A DNA stretch of 64,000 nucleotides from Aptenodytes patagonicus (taxonomy: Eukaryota; Chordata; Aves; Sphenisciformes; Spheniscidae): positions 104,892,802 to 104,956,801 of the forward strand of contig NC_134950.1 of the NCBI RefSeq assembly GCF_965638725.1, given 5' to 3'. A model generated the notes under the pieces. The model was not told the origin of the DNA, did no database searches, and was given only the letters and a program-made list of their open reading frames with translations. Positions 25,801 through 40,800 of this stretch are shown here, in pieces. The translations under genes were made by a program, and so were the position numbers. Each line of letters starts with the position of its first letter. The stretch's first letter is position 1.

Positions 25801-28800
25801 TAGAGAGACACTACCTCAGTCTTATTCAAGGGCAAATTACGTTCTAATACACACTTATCTGGCACAGTAATAAAAGTGAACCTACAGATCACCATTGCTT
25901 TAATTGTTCCTGTGACTTAAGTAATGGTTATTTTTCTTGAAAAGCATATGACACCCTTTTTTACCAGGAGGGGCTTTTCAGGAATAATCCTCATCCATAT
26001 TAATGATACTGTTGTTCAGTCAAAATTTACCACATTTTCAGGCAAAAATAATTAAGTGACAAATATCTGACTTGACCCCTCACCTGATGACCCTGTAGTA
26101 CTTGGTCAGCTTTCCCATCTAGATCCATGTCCTCTGGTGGCAAACCTGACTGATTGCCATAGACCACATACACCCGTCCTATCTGAACACAGCCCAGTGT
26201 GCTGTACCCTGGTGCTCCAACCACCAGATCTTCATATCCGTCCCGGTTTAGGTCAGCTGAGATCATTGCCCTGTACAGCAAGGGAGTCAACAAAAGCATA
26301 GCATTAGCTTCCAGGCTACCAAAACGTTAGCAGAAAATGAATACTTTTACTTCTTTCAGGTAAACCAAGACCTGTTTTTCCCCATCTATTTTTGTAAAAA
26401 AATCTACACAGCATTTTTCATATTATATAATTGATTTTTTTTTTCTTTAATTAAATAAAAACAGAGCCTTGAAGATTCATCTTCCATTAATGCAGCTGAG
26501 ATCTGTAGGAACTGCTTTTTACTTACTGACGCAAGGCACCTGAGAGCAATCAGAGCAAGGAGCATGAAAAAGGGCTGCTTGCATATGACACAATACAAAA
26601 GATGAAATTAAGTATCTTTTTAACTGAACCTCTGATTTAATCAATGGACTTAACAGTAGATAAGCAAAGGGATCACAGTTCTCAGTAACATGTTGGAGTT
26701 TAGAGAGGGAACGTGAAGAGAAAATAACTAACTACTGTTCATTTGGCTGATGTGAAGTAAACTCAAGAATTAAATCTTCCATTTTTGAGTCAGAAGAAAT
26801 AAAGCAAGATGAGGACCAATGCAGATTTACTTCATTACTCTTCCATGTTGCAGGTAAAGCTAGAATATCTCTGGCAAGGAGATAGAATATGCCTCTTTCT
26901 GTGTCCTGAATCTATCTTTGAACTCCCTACTAGTGTTGTAGTATTTCCAAGAACACTCACTAGGCACCATCAGTGAGCAATTCGGAACAGACAATTAATT
27001 CTGCGCAAACATCAACCAATAACCACAAAAGGGTAACAATGTTCCTATACTGTTCAGAACTAGAGCCGATGTTGGTTCTAATTTTGGTTCCTTCCATTCT
27101 GAGCTTGATCACACACAAGAGCATTGAGCTCCTTCACTAAGGAGAGAATGTAAAAAAATGACAAGACAGCCCTTCCAAAGAAAGAGGTTATCTGACTAGA
27201 ATTCACATCTGAATGGAAATTTTGCTCTTGATACAGTTTTATCCAGTACCAACACAAAGAGGCTTATGCTAACATCTGAAAGAAAGGTCTTATGGGTTAA
27301 CTTGTTGTTCTGGCCAGTCAATATAAGCCATTCAGCCAGATTTGTACCACTAATTGATTTGGACTGTCACCTTTAAAGAATATCCAAAGAATAAACATAA
27401 ATATTTTGGTGGGTACTCAAAATTTTCAGAAACTAAGAGGGAGGTGGGAAGTAAAAAATTACCAACCACCCAAGTCTAGCATAGGGTGAAGTCAGAAAAT
27501 ACGAAGCTGCTGGCTTGGAGATATACTTGGAAGATTTTTGCTGTGTAGCTGCTAACGCTCTCCAGACATTGGTTGAAAAAGCACGGTTTATCAAGTGGAG
27601 GGAATTCTGAAATAAAAATAATAAAGAGACACAAGAATGGTTAAAACACAGGCTGAAACTCTAGAACATTGTGGAGCACCTCAAAACCAAGTCACCAACA
27701 GTGGAAATCACCACATTGATCTAAGTGGACTCTGACTCAGGTCATAAGCACCATTTTAGAAAGAGACAAAAATCTGTATGCTCTAAATGGAGCACTGCTA
27801 ATTGTTCACTGCTATGCTTTGTTGGGACTTCTTAACCCCAAAAAGTGATCGTATGATTCTGTAAAATGTAAATACTAAAGTGTAAGTACTAAAGATATAT
27901 TTTGTCATTTTTGGCACTGCAAGATGTGTCCTAAGTTCACTATACTATAAGCAAAGTGTAAAAATTGAATATTTACGATGTACATATAAATATATAGATT
28001 AACAATAGCTGCTGGAATCTCCATAAAGTGAAGTGACAGGCTACTGTTAACATCCAGAGACCCTGCTCCAACACACAGCATCTCAGACAGAAATTAAAAC
28101 AATTTTATACAGAGCTGAATTTCACCTGAAATGTCTGTCACTTCCCACTTACTGTTGCCCAAGATTGTATGTTGAAGTGAACTCCTCTCTCTGTATAATT
28201 TATATTCTTTTCAAGTGTTTTTGTAAGCAAAGAAGTTCTATTCTTGTGACGTTCATTTTTTGATTGTTTGTTTCTGCTAAAATAAAGAAGGCAGTAATAA
28301 CAATTAGTATAACTGAACTAATGACTTGAGTATTTTATGACAAAGCTAGGAGAAGCAATCATATTGCATGCAATCAGGTGGCCATTTCTCCCATATACAA
28401 AAGGAGTTCTCAAGAGATACCAATTAAGCTGGTTTCTCTTGAGGTGTTTGCTAGAGGAATACATACACTTGTGCTCCGAACACCTGAGTTCCATATTTCT
28501 CTACATAAATCAGGAGATAATTTAGCTATGGTAAGGGTAAACATGAATCAGTAGTTTCATGATTAGTGGAATGAAGAGTGACGACCAAATAAAGCGTGAA
28601 GACTTAGCACTTCAAGTGCTAGGTAAGTATTCTTGTCCTTAGGCTGGAAAGTAAAAGTCTCCTAGTGCACGGTTCCCCTATACGAAGCTTATTTATTCAT
28701 ATTAAGAGAATCTCAAATTCACACACAAAAAGATAAACCAAAAGACCTCTAATTTTCAATAGCTCACTGTCCACATTAGTGGAGGCCTCTCCTTTCATCA

Positions 28801-31800
28801 GTAAATCCTTGAACCTTCAGAGCTATACTTACATGTAGCTGTCCTTGTGCTCCCTTGTGCAGTTTATAAACAGAGGGTTCTCAGGCAGGAAGCAGCCACT
28901 AAAGAAATACGCAGAACGCATTTTAAACATTTTCCCGCAATGGAAGTGAAACTAAAAAGACAACTTTTATCCTTACTGATTCCTCTGTTAGAAGTCATCA
29001 GTTTTCTCAGGAAACCCTACTTATTCAAAATCGGAGCATCATTATAATCCTGAGAAACCCCTTTGATATTTATTTTAATGACCTTGATTAGGTTCTATAT
29101 GGATTTCAGATGTCTTTATAGAACTCCTAAAGGAAACTTACTGCAACATGTCCTGCTAGTTCTAATAATCTAAAGCTCTTTTAATGGAAATGCCATTCTG
29201 CAACAAAGAACACAACAGATTATGCCATATCGTATTTCAAACATCATTTCCCAAAATAGCTGCAGTGATATTTTCCATATAAATGGATGGATTAATTGCT
29301 ACTGTTGGTCTTAAAAAGTTATTTACAGTAAGATTACACTTGTAACAGAGCAGTACAGGGCCAGAACTTCTATAAAAGATACGATATTCTGAGTAGAAGC
29401 CTGAGCTTCCAACACTAGAATATATAATCTTACTCTTTCTAATCCTATCTATCTTCAGTGTCTGGAGGCAATATCTGCCCTCCCCTAGGAAGGGACATCT
29501 TTCCTGGCTGATGACAGCAGCCAGAAGGTGCCACCACAGCTCAGACTGCCAGGCCAGGCAGAACCTCAGGGCATAGCTGTGCAATGTTTAAACAGGCCCT
29601 TGAGAATGTCTTAAAGAATGCCCCAAATTTTCCCTGTCGAGTATCAGCTGGGCACGCCAGAGCCTTGCCTGGGGAAAGGAGTGTGAACGTGTAACAGATG
29701 CAAACTCAAGGCCTATGTAATCCTGTGCACCCGGGTAAAAGACAGCTACAGAAATCCCTGTGTCCAAGTGAGGATTTAAAGCCCAGCACCTCTTCTAGGA
29801 AAGAACCTGTCTTCAGAAGAACAATTAAATGGGTTTCAGAAGTTGACTACTGCGTTTCATATCGCAGAAAACACAGCTATACCTGGTTCCATTCTCTAGC
29901 ATATGGCTTGTCAGCTCAAAAATATTGTTTGTCCAGAACGCCATGTCATCCACTCCTCCGAGGAAATACTCGTGGAACTTCTCCACCAAAAATGGAGATT
30001 TGCTAGCATATGTTGGAAAAAGCTAAGAGACAAGCAACACACTTAGTAAGATGGATTACATTGTCTTCATGCTATATGTTCATTTTTATAAAGAAAACAG
30101 AAGACCAACCTTGGCAACAGCAAGCCTTTCTCCATGCCTGAAAAAAAACCCAAACAATCAATCTTCAGAAATAAATTTGCTTCATTTAATAATATTATTT
30201 AAACAGTTCTTTTCAAGGCTTCTGTATGGTAAATACTATGCAAGTCATTACATTTCCTTGTTGGCTGTTAATATATTTTTAAAAGCTGTAATGTGAGAAG
30301 TAATGATCTTAACTTTATTGCTGCCCTTAATTTGGAGGGATTCACAGTGTTTGTAAATGCTGCGTGACTATTGGTAATTAACTGAAATAAAGGATACAGC
30401 TAGGCTGTTTAGGATATTCAAAAGCAGATGTTGCCAGATATCAAAAGTCTCTTTTGAATTATTCTTGGACTTGAAAGGATCTACGTGAAGTGTAGGTAAG
30501 CCATCTACATAGGTATGTACACTACTCCCTCAGTACATGAAAATTATATTGCTAACTTGCCACAATGCAATGGTACTTGAAGACACAGCTGTTCTGTTAA
30601 ATGCATAAACGTGTTAAATAGCTAAGATGCTGAATCTGTGATGTAATAATGAATTTAACAGTTATTAAGCAGGACAAATTTGTATTCTAGCCATTAAAAA
30701 AATTCAGGTATTTTATGATTTTGGGGTCTAGTAAGGAGTCTATATTGCTGGCCTCAATGCATAAACTTCTGCACTACCATTTCAAATAGGATTATCACCA
30801 TTTTCCTACATATGTTTCACTTATGAAAACCCAGACAAAGCTATTCAACTTACAGTTCAAGAAACAGCAGGTAAGTACAGTCAGTAATTGTGCTTTCAGT
30901 TATGATCTCTCTTCCATAAAACTCCTTATAGATAGCTGCTAAGTCTTTGACAGGTACATACCTAAAAACAAGATGAAATTATTTTACAAGAGTTTTTCCA
31001 CATCACCTGATAAAAGGTTACAGTTTCTGTAATAACAATAGTCTGCTTTAAAATATTCTAAATTTCAAAAGACTATAGAAGGTCATGAAGATTTACAAAT
31101 GCCAGAAAAGACCAGGACTGCAGGTGCAGTTACGCTCTGCACAACGCTCTCCTCCTGTTTAGGTTCGAACTCGGAAACCTGTACAACCATTCCCCTATGG
31201 CTACTGCTGGTAGAGTTTCCACACTCCCTACACCGGTTCCCTGGCTTGGTGATCACATAATCTTGGAGGATGTCCTCCAACTCTCCGCTGTGCCAAATCT
31301 GCTCCTAGCCAAATAGACATTTCCCACAGTTGTGCCAGAGTTTTATTAATGAACTGTGCCTTCTACACCTAGATGAACTACAGCTTACTTAAACAAAACA
31401 ACTCAAAGGACCTACTTTATCAGCAGAAAAAAAGGCATGAGTTTTTTCAGTTAACAACTGTGAGAATAAAAATGTGTATGTCTAAAACTGCTGCTTCTTT
31501 TCATGCTTTTAAAACCTGTCTGAATTCCACAGCATCTATAACCATAAACATCCTCACCTTCCAAAACTTTAAATGGAAATCTAAGTGAGATTTATTTAAC
31601 TGAGTTGTTTAACTAATTGCTAGGACATTCCAGCAAACTCTTTTCACTGATTATTTTATATATAATTACTTATAATTCCCTTCAGAGATAAATAATTTAA
31701 TCTTTCTTGCTGTGTTCCTGTATGTAAAACTCTTTTTTCTTCTGTCCTTCCAATTTTTCATGTCAGGGAACAGTAAATATGCATATAAGGAATACCAAAC

Positions 31801-34800
31801 TCAGAAAAATTCCAATAGCCGCAAGGGTTTCTTTTGAAAGACAGATAAAGAAGGACAGCATTTTGTTAAAACACAGTGAGTATACAGAGTAAGCAGAAAT
31901 AATTATTAAAGAAGGTAACCTCACTATCTTACCACTTCGATGCCAGATAACTGAAGTCCAGCTCAAACTGACTCAGTACATCTCCTCCTGCAGATGGAAG
32001 AATGAAAAAAAACCCACAAAGCCCAACAAACCAAACCCGTTAAGTATCTATCATGGATAACAGCGCAGGTGAAGCTATGTATGACTATGCTATCTATGAT
32101 TATATGGTAGATCCTCCAGCTGTATATTTAGAATACATATGGTTCACCTGAAAGCATGCTGCATGTTTTATACTTCCAGAGAATAAGAATAATGTAAAAT
32201 TTAAAATCACAGTAGTGACTCCGTTTAAACTTTAGCATCTTTCAGCCTGTGTTTTGGCTTTAATATAAGTGTCCATATGCCCTATCACATCTCCTGAAAC
32301 ATGGAGCATGAGGACAGGGATAGCAGGGCTTTGCAAGGTATGGGGGAAGAGTGAGAATACAGTGTCCATATGACACTTTCTTGGCTCCTGCATTGCACAG
32401 GGTAAGAGCCAGAATCACCCACTGTGGTTTTGAAGGGGACTACTTATTCTAATAGGAGGATCTACGACCAGCAAACAAACATTACCAAAATCACCAACAT
32501 TGTGAGCTTCTGAGTATGAACCACGAAAATCAATCTGGAGAAAGGGAAAAACAAGAGAACTGTCTGTTTATTTTACTCATCCTTTCATACAAACATTTGA
32601 ACAGAAACAAATTGTCCAATCAGCCCTTAAGTTTACAGGTCCTAAACCCGACCAACTTCATTCTTATGGAGTTTGTGACATTACGTCTCTCTGAAAATCT
32701 TCCTGAAACAGGGCTCTAGTTTTTCTCTTCCCTCCCCACCAGAGTCCAAAGCTAAGCTATCAATTCCAATAAATCCAGTTATATCAATAAATATAATAAT
32801 ACAGGCTTACTTCTCCCATGGCCTTTAGAAATCCTTGGTCGATGCCCAGGCTATGCCAGCTAACATCTGCCACCATATGCGAGGCAATTCCAAACAGGAA
32901 AGCCACCAGCTTCTCTGTAGCCTACACAACAACAATCCGCTTGTAGTAATGTCAGTAATTTTACTCCTGTCTTTAAGAAGAGGTGAGCATTTTATGTTAG
33001 TGCATTACATAAGGATATAGGTGAGAAACTCTTACAGTCCAAGAACTTAGCATGACAAAGTGTTGACCACTCATTCCTTGATGCTGGAGTAATTTTTTGT
33101 GACTTGAGAAGCTTTAAGCACTTCATATAGACCAAGGCCATAGAATTACATGGTTGATGTCAGGATAACTCATGTACTTCAAGTTAGATGTGTACTAAAG
33201 AGTTTTTCTGAACTGAGGACAAATGCTTCCACTTCCAAGGAGTGAATCCCCTCTGCCACCATGGGTGTTGTGCAGATACACAGAGGAGAGAAAGACGTTC
33301 CTGTGCAAGTGCTGTTCACTGTAAAAGTACCTGATTAAAGCCCAGGTATGAAATTACTCATCTTATTCCTACAAACAGAAAAGTTATTTGGAATAAATTT
33401 ATCAGCAACAGAAATTTCATTTCTCCAGAAAAGACTTCTCTGCATTGAATCACCCTAAGTTCCAGAGGTCTTTTAAAAATCTGTAATTGAATCATAGTTT
33501 TTGACAAATTTATACTTCCCAAGGGTTAATAGTTCACAAGATCAGTATCACCAATGGCCAGTCAAAAGGCAGGCAGACTTGCTTAGGTTTTAGAGAGTGC
33601 ATGCTCTCAAATGCTGCTCCACCTGTATGACTCTCCTGAGCAAAGACAGAATGGCAAATTCTCCAGTAAGGAAAAGAAAACAGTATGACCTTTAAAATCA
33701 TTCTCTATTTGACAATTTGTTTTTCCTCTCCTCCTATGTAGCTCATATACTATAAACAAGAGCAAATCAGGACTAAGTCCAAGATTTCACAAGCGAGAAT
33801 TCTAAAAGACACCTGGTTTTCAGCTGCCAAACACTCAACCAGATCTGACAATAATGCAAGACCACCAATCACATTTGAAAGTTTGGACCTATGAAATATA
33901 TCATAAGCACCAGACCACATTGGAGATAACTGATATGGAAACCATAACGTTTTTGTCTGGTAAAGATGAAGATAGGATTTCCAATTTTCCTATGTCAGCG
34001 GAGACTTTAAATTAAAAATGTGTATTTTTTCTACACTTGCCAAAGGATGAAATTGCAACAAGTGAAGGTGAAGAAAACAGTAGAAAGCAAAGTCAGCAGT
34101 TAAAGAAATTTTCTTACCTCGTCCCAAGGCTGAGGATAATTCCTTCTGATGTAGTGAATACTTGTACTGAGAAATGGTGACCAGTGAGTGTCTTCAGACA
34201 CATCATGGAATATTCCTATTGCAATAAAATTATATCAGTATTTGATTTTTTTCTTTGGGAAAAAGACAAAAAAAGAAAAAGCCAGGAAAAAAAAAAGAAA
34301 AAGCCAGACAAAAAAAAAAACAAACCAAAGAAAAGCTTTTCTCCATTAAAAAAAATAGACTTTTGTTCAATTTCATATAGTACAGACGATACATTTTGCA
34401 ATCCACTTATATGAGAACAGCCAAATGAGATGTATTTTTATATGATTTATACTGTCAAAATAGATACTAGATTTACCTTCCATGATTTTGGTTTGAAGCA
34501 TCTGAAAATTTTGTGCCTGCTCCCTTTCTCTGTGCCTGGGAATAGGTACAGTACAACGAAAAACTGCCTCCCAAGTGGAGAGGATAAAGAGAGCTGACAG
34601 AGAAGCTGCTGACTAAATGAATGCATCAAATTGCACGGCAGAAAAGCTGATGGGCATAGCAGCCAACTCAAAATATCATGCTTTGGGAAAGGTATCAGTT
34701 TCCACAGGGCAGAGGAGGGCTATGTTATCATCATCATTTTCAACAGAATGGCAAACTTGCCAAGATACAGTCAGTGTAGGAGCAGAAGAAGGGCAGAGGA

Positions 34801-37800
34801 AAGCAGGAAAAATCAGGTTCTCCTTTGAAGCATCAATTATTGCTCTCACTTGGACTTATGCAGAAGAGATTATGTAGGATCTAACAATGACCATGCCTAA
34901 AAATTTCTGTGTACCTACATAAAGCTGAGGGCAAAGTGATGCTGACGTGACGAGACTAAGCAGCACAATATTAAATTCTCTAAGAGGGAAGAAGGTAGGC
35001 AGGAGATAGGTTGTTCGGGCCATCAATACACTTGAAGGAAGAGTATGTGTTTGTTCAGACAGAACGGTGAAACTGCAGAAGATTAAGGTGTATTAAATGC
35101 TGAAACTGAGAGAGCAGGCCTTGTGGGTGATTCAGTCAGCTCCTGGCCTCTTGACGTTTGACAGTGCAGCTGAACTAGATAACATAAGGATGGGATTTGT
35201 TAGACCAAAGTTAAACGTTCACAGAGTAGACTTCTACATCCAAGTTTGTCTCCTGCCTGGAAAGGCAGTCTGGATGGCTTTGTTCTTGATCTAGAGGCAC
35301 ACAGTCAAAACAGTTCAGATCTGTAGAGGTACCTATTTCTTCTACATTGACTAAGGATACTGCTGACAAGTGGCCCAAGTATAAAACAAGGCAAGATGGA
35401 CCCCAACTTTAGTGAAGGAATGTGGGCTGGAGGCTGCAGATAGGGAGGCTCTGATCACTGGCCTGGTATAAAGCAGAAGTCAAAACTGTTAGAAGGGAAA
35501 GACGAGGTAGATAGAAATAACCAAGTCAAGGTAGGAATTGAAGAAATCCCAGGAGAACATCAGTCTTGAAAACAAGGCAAGCAAGACGGAAGTTTGGGAC
35601 AAGATGTTAGCAGAGCCAGGCAGAAGACCAGGATCAGTGACCTGGTGAGTGACAGGAGACAAAACCAGTATTAAATGCCAGAGCAGAGGGGCAACCTGGA
35701 TGTGAACTGAGCACCATGACATAGTAACAGAGAAGATCCTCCATTAGGCAACCTGGATGGGGCAACCTGCCTATCAAGATATAAACCAAGCAGCCTGTAG
35801 CTGGCATAAACAACAGTCAGCATCAACAACCTATGACTGAGAAACAATGAGAAGCCTAGCTGCCACTGTGTGATTTAAGACTGTAAGTAGAGCAGGTGAT
35901 GAGAAAAGATGTGGAAAGTGTCCTTGGAAAGACAAACAAGGATTTTGCCGCTTGAGGCAGGAAAAACAAATACTGAGATAAGTGGAGGCACTGGCACTCA
36001 GCTGAAAAACACGTAAAAGATGAGGCAAACCAAAGATCCTAAGAACACTTTGAATTTAATGGATCTGAATTTGCATGACCCTCTAAAATAAACCACCTCC
36101 CATACTTCAGACTTTCAGTAAGATCTCAACAATCAATTGGCCAGATATCCCCACACAAACTACGTATCACCGCCTTGTCTCTGGTATCTGCCTAAACATC
36201 CTAATAGCTTGCTTGTTGGAGGACAGGCTGTCTTTGTCCCATTTGCTAATTGCTCACTATCCAGATTTACCACTTTAGTAGCAAATATCCTGGAGCAAGC
36301 CCTAGATGGCTGTTTTATAGCTCCAGCGTTGCTGGAGAAGCTGATTATGATCTAGAGCTGACCTACCAGAGTCAAAAAATCAAGGGACCAGCTGCAAGTC
36401 AAGATATACTCTTTACAGCCACTGCAACAGGGTCCTAATTTTGTAGTGCAGTCTTTAAATCTGCAAGCAGCAAAACTAAGACTGACATTAATTTCAAACA
36501 GGAAAAGGCAAAAGACAGCAGTCTGGAAAACAAAGGCTTTAAACTGGGATGTTACACTTCCCCCCCCCGAGCAAGTCCTACGCTGTTTTGTTTTTGTGAG
36601 CTTTTTATATTCTCCCACCATCTTTGTGACTGATCTGACAGAAACTAATACTTCCTAATAAATAAATTAGCTCTAGGCTTTCCCTAAGACTTAGAAAAAA
36701 GATCATTTTGTCCTCTCAATTTCTCCCCAAGACAGTACTCAGTCATGTGACCTAATTTAGTCAAACAGCATCCTTCTATCAAATTGCCCTACACATTAAA
36801 TAGTTAAATTTACCCAAAAGTTACTTTCTTAAAACATTCTCAAATGTATTATTTTCTTATATAGTTCTACAAAAAGGCTCAAAATACAAATAAAAATGAT
36901 GGATGTTTTTGCAGGAAGCCGTACTTCATGCCTTACAACATAACTATTTTCAACCCTACCAAATTCTGTAGGATTTTCACATAAAAATATAGTTGTTACA
37001 ATATTGGACTTACAAAGCTTTTCTTACCACTTTTGCAGATTGAAGGATAAAAAGCATCAGGATAAATGCTCCCAGCCTGAAATGCATCTTGGTGGTTTAG
37101 TAATAACTGGGAAAAGGATGGGGGAAAAAAGGAATCAGAATGCTATTGCACAGCACAAAACCACAGTTCACTGCTAATATTGAAGATAAAATTTAAATAT
37201 CCAGCAAGATACAAATATTATCTTGGTAAAATACATTATTTCAGTGTTGTCACCATCCCCCATCGCCCCGCCCCCCTCCCCCCTTGCCAAAATACTTGTA
37301 AGCGAGAAACTAAACTAATCAGTATACACTGTAATTTGTAAGGCCATTTAGGAAAGTATTCATATGATCTAACTTAGGTACTGGCGAAGTCACCTTCTGA
37401 AGATGCCCTCGTCCTCTTGGACTAGACACAAAGCCTGGTCTGCTATCTTCCATCCTCTGAATCACAGCCCAGCTGTCTACAGCGGACAATGTGAATACCT
37501 CCCTTGAGTGATTTCCTACTTTGATAAAAGATCAAATTATATAAAATGGTCTTCTTTACACTGTGCTAAAGGATATTAAAAATGTTTTAAACACAAAGCA
37601 CGTATGTGTTTTGTTCATGTGTTTATGAAAACTGCCCACATGCTTACAGCGCTCTGCTGGATACAGCCCGTGAAAGAAAAAGCTATTTGCACCAGTCAGA
37701 AATTGGTTAAATGATATATGTGGCGGACTAAATTCAAAACCTTGCTGTCCTTATGTTTACTAAATCTCCTTTCCAAAAGCCCTCTACTGATTCTTCGAAT

Positions 37801-40800
37801 ACAACTACCCACGGAGGGTATGACTTAAGATGATGGGAAAAAATACGAGAAACCACACACAGTATATACACATTACTATAATTATTACACATTTGCAACA
37901 GTATTTAGAAGGAGTCAGATGATTTTCAACAAAACAAGGTAAAAATTCAGTCTAGGCACAATAGTTACACACATATTACTAAGAATAAATAATAAAAAAA
38001 AGAAAGGCAAGACGACAGACAGAAAAACACTCAGAAGAAAGGTGTACACAATTAAGCAATAATATGCTTCCTACCTGTCTATAATTAACATTCCCTTCAT
38101 GCTTAATGAAAAATTCCAGAGCTCTGTGTGCTGAAAAACAACATATTGAAGTATTGATTTATAGGTACTGTGGCCAGGCCCATGTTTTGTTAGAAGCATT
38201 ATCAAAAACAGAATACACTGCATCATCATATCTAAGCCAAGTGGCACAGGTGCATGAAACACGATTTCTCAGAAAATGCTGTACGTGTGAGAGGGTGTGT
38301 TTTCTCACCTAGAGAGCTAATAAGGAAATACTGTTTCTGTGGCACGTCTGGACACTGAAGTCTCAGCAGTCCCTCTCTAATCCCCAGCTCCCAAGCTGAC
38401 CAACAAAGCCGAAAGTGCTAATCGCAGGGAAAAGGAACTCCCCGTGTCCAGAACTGAGCTACAGCAGTGAACTGACACGGATCACGCCCAGCACGTATAG
38501 AATATGGATCATAAAATTCTAGCTGCAAAGGACCCACGTGAATTGTGTTTCAGTTTCACTGTTGCCCTTAACATTAAAAAAGGTACCTCAGGAATCAATG
38601 CGGATGTTTAACAGTTTGATTAATTTTTAACATGTATGAAAACCAACAAAAATCTAAAGTCAGCAAGGTAAATAATACTATTTATTCACCAAAAAGGCAG
38701 ATATTCTTGCTGCCAAAATATTTATTGAGCAAGCATAACGAGAGAATGAAAGAAACTGACATCACTTTTCTTTAATGAAGTCTCCTTCTAACTAATGTTA
38801 GATCCAGGGATAATCTATTAACACTATTCTAAAAATACCCAACATTGCCTTTAAAATTATTCCATTGAAACTGCATGCATGGGTTATCTTCTTGCCTTCC
38901 CACACAAAGTTTTACTCCTCACTTAAAGCTATTTACAAACTAAGACTGATCAAGAGAACCCAGAATATGATTAATTTAATTTGATCCTTACCAAATAAAT
39001 CACATCAGAACGCCCCCCCTCCCATTCTGGAATAAGATCTAGACAAAACTGTGTGGCTTTGAATGATCTTTCACTTTTAATTTTACCCACTGATCTAAAC
39101 CATCCTTACACAAATACGGTAAGATACCTTAAGGACCAATCTTGCACCAAAACAGGAATAACTTAAAAAAAGTCTATCATTTTAAGGCTTAGCCATTTCA
39201 ACACACATCTCTCTTTCCAGTGCGGGAGACTCTCAGTTTGCTTCTCCTGTCTCCCATCCCCCCCGATTTCTCTCATTACTCATCTGGGCCCAGGTCCTAG
39301 AAGTTCACCTTTACAACGAATTTCATGATGGATCCCCACAGTTCCACAGAGCCCCGGCGGGTCTGACGGGAGCCCCTGGGGGGGAAGAGCCTCCCCACTC
39401 AGACCTGCCTCCAGCAACAAGGCCATGGCAAGTAGGACACAGCACAGCTCTGCCGAGCACACCGAACATGATCAACATTTTGAACAGGCAGAGCTTTTCA
39501 CCGTTTTAAAAGTACTTTCAGAAGTCTGTCCAGGATAGACTTTGGTGCTGGTTTTGAGTCAGAGGAGTTCCTTTCTATAGGTTTGGTTTTTTTCCCCTGG
39601 AATACTCAGTGTTTGGATTTGGCAATAACTTCCAGTATCTTATCATCATGGACTTTTATTTGCACATTAATAAAAGCACTGATTTTAGCGACATCAGAGC
39701 TGAACCCTGTTTAATGTCATTTTCAGACAAATGGACAAAGTTTGTTGTAAACTATGACCCAATAGTTCAGTGTACACACTACTCCTCAGACAACCAAGAT
39801 ATTCAAATTATATAAATGCAGTTTTTCTGCAATATGCTTCCTTGATTAGAAAAAAATGACTGCTTTGGGACAGATCCACAAGCTCTTGTTTATCTTTGTA
39901 GATTTCTTGCAAATACACTCTATTCTGCCAAATCTGTTATTTCAAGTTTTCAGAAGCTCATACTTGGTAATTAGAGCCCTGAGCTTGCGAAGACGTATGC
40001 GCTTGCCTAACCTCAGGCAGTGTGACTTCTTCTACCGATTACTGTGGGTTTCTTGACATATCGTTAGGAAAAGCGAATGGTTGTAGGATGCTGACCAAGG
40101 GTACAACACTCAGTAAGGGTACATATTCTCAGTCTCAAATGAACGCCATGAATAATCCCAGCCTTTCACTTGTTCAAAGTTGCATGTATTCAGTACTTAA
40201 AGTCTGAGAAGATTACCTGAATAGAGACCACATTGTGTGTTTTACTATCTGTTTGAGCAACGGATTTAGAATCAGAAACAGAAGAGCAAACAATGAAAAC
40301 TGTTAATTTATTACCAGTAAACATTTCAGAATAACCTCACACTACTCATGAGTGTTCTTGCAAGAACTACAGCAGAAACCAGATTTTAAAAATAACACAT
40401 GCAAACAAGAAATTAAACCCAGAACTATTTCCCCACTTCGATGTTCACTCAGTTCTCTCCTTCATTCTCTACAAATCTAGGCTGTTCAGGCTACAGACAG
40501 CAACCTACCAGAAAGAGACGCAGAACAAAATTTTCATGATGTTAGCCATAGATACAAACACATTACAGCATTTTGTCTATTTTATGCAGGTATGTCAAAA
40601 TTAATACACGGTAATTTGAAAACAGAGCTACCACAAATTATCTGTGTTATTCTCCAGTTTAAATGTAACAATCCCATAAACTGCGTAAAGTATTCCTCTT
40701 CTTTCTCCAAACCAAACCCTGTCTGCGTAAGACTCACAGACACAAACGTTCCAGTTACATAATGCCTGTGTTTTAGAAGACAGAAAAATATGCAACCAAA

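Noticed and set aside
26027-26299. Stand-alone FG-GAP protein on the minus strand
   Set aside because: It is exon 14 of GPLD1 with read-through into both introns.
34184-34414. Lys-rich and Phe-rich open frames on the two strands
   Set aside because: They are translations of an A-rich simple tract.
39427-39462. Extension of the possible GPLD1 alternative exon to 39462 as a signal peptide starting MCSAELCC
   Set aside because: The codon at 39462 is GTG, not ATG, so a vertebrate start there is unlikely; the first in-frame ATG is at 39426.
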